Shown piece by piece: positions 12,132 to 15,254 of a stretch of DNA of 15,254 nt. The stretch comes from Methanosarcina sp. UBA5 (GTDB lineage Archaea > Halobacteriota > Methanosarcinia > Methanosarcinales > Methanosarcinaceae): assembly GCF_002505485.1 (NCBI RefSeq), contig NZ_DAVG01000126.1, positions 36,493 to 51,746 of the forward strand, written 5' to 3'. Within the stretch, counting starts at the first letter, position 1. Every line of letters begins with the position of its first letter. The position numbers were made by a program, and so were the translations under genes. The notes under the pieces were generated by a model, which did not search any database, was not told where the DNA came from, and worked only from the letters and a program-made list of their open reading frames with translations.

Positions 12132-13907
12132 ATGGCCGACAAGAATAATTTGAGGACTCCTATAGTCTGCGTGATGGGGCACGTCGACCACGGGAAAACG
12201 ACTCTGCTGGACAAGATCAGGGGTACTGCAATTGTCAGTGGAGAAGCCGGCGCCATCACCCAGCATATCGGGGCAACTGAAGTCCCAATAGATGTGATTA
12301 TCAACAAGCTTGGAGACCCAAGGCTTCGGGATAGGTTCATAGTGCCAGGGCTGCTCTTTATTGACACGCCTGGACACCATGCCTTTACAACCCTCAGGAG
12401 CAGGGGAGGCGCTCTTGCCGATCTTGCAATCGTTGTAGTGGACATAAATGAAGGCTTCAAGCCTCAGACCTACGAAAGCCTGCAGATCTTAAAGCGGTTC
12501 AAAACTCCTTTTGTTGTTGTTGCTAATAAGATTGACAGGATTGGCGGCTGGATCTCACAAAAAGACCTGCCTTTTGCGGCTACTTTCAAAAAACAGCCAG
12601 AAGATGTTCAGTCCCGGCTTGAGACAAAGCTCTACGAGGTAATCGGTGAACTATACAACCAGGGTTTTGCAGCAGAACGGTACGACAGGGTTACAAACTT
12701 CCAGAAAACCCTGGGCGTAGTGCCTGTAAGTGCTGTGACAGGCGAAGGAATTCCTGATGTCCTGATGGTACTCCTTGGCCTTGCCCAGAAATTCCTTGAA
12801 GCAAATCTGCATTATAGTGCCAAAGGTCCAGGAGTCGGCACTGTGCTTGAGGTCAAGGAAGAAAAAGGCCTTGGCGCAACGCTTGATGTTATTCTCTATG
12901 ATGGCACTCTGAAAAAGGGCGATACTGTTGTTATCGGAAGTCTGGGTAAACCAATCCAGACAAAGGTCCGGGCTCTTTTAAAGCCAAGGGAACTTTCTGA
13001 GATGCGTTACGAGAGTAAGTTCAAGCAGGTGAATAAGGTTACTGCTGCGGCTGGGGTAAAGATTTCGGCTCCCGGGCTCGAAGGTGCGCTTGCAGGCTCT
13101 CCAATAAGGGTTGCTTCCGAAGAAACTCTTGACGAGATTGTAGCCCAGGTAAAATCTGAAATCGACGAGGTCAGGATTGATACTGGTTCGGTTGGAATTA
13201 TGATCAAAGCTGATACCCTCGGCTCCCTTGAAGCCCTTGTCCATGAGTTCCAGAAAGATGAGGTGCCTATCAGGAAAGCTGAAGTGGGAGATATCTCGCA
13301 CCGGGATGCAATTGAGGCTTCGACAGTTGAAGACCCGCTCTATTCAGTGATTATAGGTTTCAATGTCAAAGTTCACCCTGACGCCAGAGATTTCCTGCAG
13401 GAAAGCAGTGTGAAGGTATTCACAAGTGACGTGATTTACCGCTTGGTTGAAGATTACCAGGAATATGTAAAAAAGCAGCAGGAACAGGCTGAAAAGAAGA
13501 TTTTCGAAACAATAATCCGTCCGGGAAAATTCAAAATCCTTCCAGGCTGCGTATTCCGCCAGAGTAAACCCGCGGTTGTCGGCGTAAGAGTGCTTGGAGG
13601 AGTCGTGCGGACAAATGCCGATGTTATGCTTGAGAACGGAAACGTTGTGGGCAAGATCAAGGGTTTGCAGATCGAGGGAGAAAATATTCCGTCTGCAGGG
13701 GTAGGCAAAGAGGTTGCAATGGCAATTGAAGGCGCAACCGTAGGCAGGCAGATCAAAGAAGAGGACGTGCTCTATATCAATGTGCCTGAAAGGCATGCCA
13801 AAGTTCTTGAGCACGAGATCTATGATTCCCTTTCAACCGATGAAAAGGAAACTCTTGATATTTTTCTTTCCCTGAAAAGAAAAGATAATCCTTTCTGGGC
13901 AAAATAA
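12132..13907 (+). CDS. infB: Translation initiation factor aIF5B (IF-2 homologue)
   Basis: A 591-residue GTPase that promotes ribosomal subunit joining, the archaeal counterpart of eIF5B and bacterial IF-2. The G-domain starts at once (archaeal factors lack the long N-terminal extension): GHVDHGKTT at 16-24, switch I region AITQHIGATEVP, DTPGH at 78-82, NKID at 132-135, VSAV at 199-202. Domain II follows from about 230 (GTVLEVKEEKGLG), then domain III at about 345-450 and the C-terminal barrel with FKILPGCVFRQSKPAVVGVRV (fMet-tRNA end-binding type domain). The chosen ATG at 12132 has GAGG eight to twelve bases upstream. An ATG at 12114 in the same frame has only a weak SD and adds six residues not typical of the family. 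No intein is present. Confidence 0.97.
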   Translation: MADKNNLRTPIVCVMGHVDHGKTTLLDKIRGTAIVSGEAGAITQHIGATEVPIDVIINKLGDPRLRDRFIVPGLLFIDTPGHHAFTTLRSRGGALADLAIVVVDINEGFKPQTYESLQILKRFKTPFVVVANKIDRIGGWISQKDLPFAATFKKQPEDVQSRLETKLYEVIGELYNQGFAAERYDRVTNFQKTLGVVPVSAVTGEGIPDVLMVLLGLAQKFLEANLHYSAKGPGVGTVLEVKEEKGLGATLDVILYDGTLKKGDTVVIGSLGKPIQTKVRALLKPRELSEMRYESKFKQVNKVTAAAGVKISAPGLEGALAGSPIRVASEETLDEIVAQVKSEIDEVRIDTGSVGIMIKADTLGSLEALVHEFQKDEVPIRKAEVGDISHRDAIEASTVEDPLYSVIIGFNVKVHPDARDFLQESSVKVFTSDVIYRLVEDYQEYVKKQQEQAEKKIFETIIRPGKFKILPGCVFRQSKPAVVGVRVLGGVVRTNADVMLENGNVVGKIKGLQIEGENIPSAGVGKEVAMAIEGATVGRQIKEEDVLYINVPERHAKVLEHEIYDSLSTDEKETLDIFLSLKRKDNPFWAK

Positions 13908-13909
13908 CG

Positions 13910-13952
13910 CTTATAAGTGCATAATTATTCGGAAGTTATGTTCAGAATGCAC
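13910..13952 (+). promoter_or_regulatory. Possible internal promoter and hairpins before S6e
   Basis: CTTATAAG (13910-13917), just after the aIF5B stop, is a palindromic TATA-like box. GTGCAT (13917-13922) pairs with ATGCAC (13947-13952), competing with an inner CATAA/TTATG stem. Further on TCCGA (13981-13985) and TCGGA (13994-13998) form another small stem. The 147-bp spacer is long enough for S6e to have its own promoter. Confidence 0.3.
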
Positions 13953-14054
13953 GGAAGGTTCAGGTAAGAATTCAGGAAAATCCGAGTAAAGTTTCGGACG
14001 AAAAGGCAAGGCAAAGGAATTATTAAAAATAAATCTGATATTGGAGGATTTCAC

Positions 14055-14465
14055 ATGGCTAATTTCAAAGTTGTAGTTTCTGACCCAAAGGAAGGGCGTG
14101 CTTACCAGGTCGATTTAAAAGATGCTGAAGCAAATGCATTAATCGGAAAGTCAATAGGCGACATTGTTGATGGTTCTGTTTTCGGCCTGGCCGGTTACAA
14201 AGTCAAAATCACCGGCGGTTGTGATGGCAGCGGTTTTGTTATGAAACCTGACCTTCCGGGTCCCAGAAGGCAGAGAATTCTTATGGCGGTAGGTGTGGGT
14301 TATACCCCCAAACATCCGGGGCAGCGCAGGAGAAAGATGGTCCGTGGCAAGGAAATTGCATCTGACATCGTCCAGATAAATGCAAAAGTCGTTGAATACG
14401 GAAGCAAATCCATAAAAGCTCTTCTCGGCCTTGAAGCCGCAGCAGAAGCTCCAGCAGCAGAGTGA
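14055..14465 (+). CDS. rps6e: Ribosomal protein S6e
   Basis: A 136-residue archaeal S6e, a small-subunit protein without the long phosphorylated tail of the eukaryotic form. Family marks are FKVVVSDPKEGRAYQVDL near the start, the glycine-rich GSVFGLAGYKVKITGGCDGSGF (about 41-62), and the basic loop PGPRRQRILMAVGVGYTPKH followed by PGQRRRKMVRGKEI. The C-terminus is an Ala/Glu-rich tail (LEAAAEAPAAE). A strong SD GGAGG (14042-14046) precedes the ATG. In many euryarchaea aIF2-gamma follows S6e; here a terminator follows instead, so the block ends at this gene. Confidence 0.96.
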   Translation: MANFKVVVSDPKEGRAYQVDLKDAEANALIGKSIGDIVDGSVFGLAGYKVKITGGCDGSGFVMKPDLPGPRRQRILMAVGVGYTPKHPGQRRRKMVRGKEIASDIVQINAKVVEYGSKSIKALLGLEAAAEAPAAE

Positions 14466-14476
14466 TTTTTCAAGTT

Positions 14477-14518
14477 CCGCCTGCGGGCGGGCTTTAAACA
14501 CTTTTTATTCTGTTTTTC
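14477..14518 (+). terminator. Terminator after S6e
   Basis: A GC-rich stem CCGCC-TGCG-GGCGG (14477-14490) begins 11 bases after the stop codon. It is followed by T-rich sequence with T-runs at 14502-14506 and 14513-14517 and more beyond. This is the clearest terminator in the window and overlaps the 3' end of the opposite-strand CDGSH gene. Confidence 0.75.
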
Positions 14519-14761
14519 TTTCTGATTTTCGTTTTTGATTTTCCAGTATATCTGTTTTCTCAATCTCCACATGACTTCCATCGCAGAACGGTTTATTCTG
14601 TGATTTCCCACACCTGCAGAGAGCATACTGTTCCTTTATGGGGTATTTCTTTACTTCACGCCATATTAAGCGGTCAGTGTTTTCATCCTTGCAAAATCAT
14701 CCTCAATATTTTCAAAAAAGATTGTGAAGATTTTTTCATCTTCAAGGCTAGAAAAAATCAT
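14505..14761 (-). pseudogene. Frameshifted CDGSH iron-sulfur domain gene
   Basis: The minus-strand frame ending at TAA 14505-14507 contains a perfect CDGSH motif: CRCGKSQNKPFCDGSH, coded by 14618 down to 14571, with the three Cys and one His that hold a [2Fe-2S] cluster. Before it lies LIWREVKKYPIKEQYAL, typical for the family. This frame is open only from 14696 and has no start codon. An ATG at 14761 in the neighbouring frame gives MIFSSLEDEKIFTIFFENIE then DDFA. One extra A in GCAAGG (near 14691) would join the two into an 85-residue protein running DDFAKDENTDRLIWRE. The usual N-terminal GPY strand is not seen, and the ATG lacks an SD. It is probably a recent pseudogene; a sequence error or a different start remains possible. 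Confidence 0.72.
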
Positions 14762-14806
14762 AAACTTATAGATTCGACTAACTTATGGATTAAGTTTTGA
14801 GCGGGA

Positions 14807-15220
14807 TCAAAGTAGTTTCTTTCCGGGCTCAGTCCCGATTCCGGGTTTGCACTCATAAACTTCAGTAATTTTCATAACTGCAAGGGCTTTTGCAGGGAAT
14901 CTGTCTCCTTTGCTCTTGACCATTTTATACATCTTCTTGTAATCTTCCCCTTCGGTCTTGATCTCAATATCTCCTTTTATCTGGTAACAGCCTTTGATTT
15001 CCGGGCCCCACATATAGATTGCTCCCCTCGGGTTTTCATCAAGATTGTTGCGAGTTTTATTAAAATAATTGTCTGCGATCCAGATTGTTTCTCCGTCTTC
15101 CTGCAAATCACACATGCCGATTGGTATTACGTTCGGATCTCCGCCTTTAGACGCCGTTGCAAACGGAAAAATTTTCATTTTTGCAAAGTCTTCCTTCATC
15201 TCATCAGTTAATTTCACCAT
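14807..15220 (-). CDS. FMN-binding protein, pyridoxamine-phosphate-oxidase class
   Basis: A 137-residue cytoplasmic protein with the split-barrel flavin fold. MKIFPFATASKGGDPNVIPIG (about 15-35) is the N-terminal strand pair of the family, ETIWIADNYFNKTRNNLDEN (about 44-63) the FMN-phosphate region and PRGAIYMWGP (64-73) the next strand. CYQIKGDIEI (78-87) and the final YECKPGIGTEPGKKLL also fit. The length is typical for small archaeal members, which are usually dimers of unknown substrate; true pyridoxamine phosphate oxidase activity should not be assumed. A strong SD GAGGGGTGG (minus strand, 15235-15227) lies six bases before the ATG at 15220. It is in the same direction as the broken CDGSH gene, 45 bp upstream of it. 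Confidence 0.85.
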   Translation of the reverse strand: MVKLTDEMKEDFAKMKIFPFATASKGGDPNVIPIGMCDLQEDGETIWIADNYFNKTRNNLDENPRGAIYMWGPEIKGCYQIKGDIEIKTEGEDYKKMYKMVKSKGDRFPAKALAVMKITEVYECKPGIGTEPGKKLL

Positions 15221-15254
15221 TTATTTCCACCCCTCATTGAATCGGTTTTTACTA

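Noticed and set aside
11741..12460. Long minus-strand open frame (239 codons) opposite ndk and aIF5B
   Set aside because: It runs antisense to two strongly supported genes and its sequence is what codon bias of those genes produces; no SD or family features.
1..15254. CRISPR arrays, tRNA or rRNA genes, intact insertion sequences
   Set aside because: No regularly spaced identical repeats with unique spacers, no cloverleaf with a GGTTCRA-type arm and CCA-side stem, and no transposase gene or paired terminal inverted repeats were found by eye.

Overview
The window comes from an archaeon, most likely a Methanosarcina-type methanogen (inference from protein content, no search was run). The right half carries archaeal translation genes: L7Ae, S28e, L24e, aIF5B and S6e. 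The left half carries large secreted beta-helix, PKD and beta-propeller proteins of the kind abundant in Methanosarcinales. Promoters are TATA-type, Shine-Dalgarno (SD) sites precede most genes, and long AT-rich spacers separate the genes.

Left part (1 to about 9.7 kb, surface proteins and decayed genes). The minus strand of 1-316 holds a badly decayed MNT-type nucleotidyltransferase. Then come a 598-residue NosD-like beta-helix protein (647-2443), a maltose/galactoside-type O-acetyltransferase (2727-3323), and a 1.2 kb spacer with several coding remnants, the clearest being a collapsed beta-propeller gene (3970-4173). A 1059-residue mosaic surface protein follows (4507-7686: beta-helix, two PKD domains, seven propeller repeats, a third PKD). 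A further coding remnant lies at 7730-7885. Last is a membrane-anchored eight-repeat WD40/PQQ-like propeller (8053-9513).

Middle (9.5-10.7 kb). The propeller gene converges with a minus-strand radical SAM protein (9713-10360). The gap between them is filled with short degenerate repeats. The radical SAM gene is divergent from the ribosomal cluster, and the shared spacer has a strong TATA element and, next to the L7Ae start, a perfect 9-bp hairpin.

Right part (10.67-14.5 kb, translation cluster). L7Ae, S28e, L24e and nucleoside diphosphate kinase are closely packed in one direction. They are followed by aIF5B after a 154-nt hairpin-bearing spacer, then S6e, and a hairpin plus T-rich terminator. 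On the opposite strand lie a CDGSH iron-sulfur gene interrupted by one frameshift (14505-14761) and an intact small FMN-binding protein of the pyridoxamine-phosphate-oxidase class (14807-15220).

The translation block is ordinary and highly conserved. The main discoveries are decayed genes that a standard ORF caller would miss, namely the MNT nucleotidyltransferase, the collapsed propeller gene and the CDGSH gene, plus a possible L7Ae autoregulatory leader and a Cys-to-His change in the L24e zinc site. I do not see a convincing new multi-gene system here.
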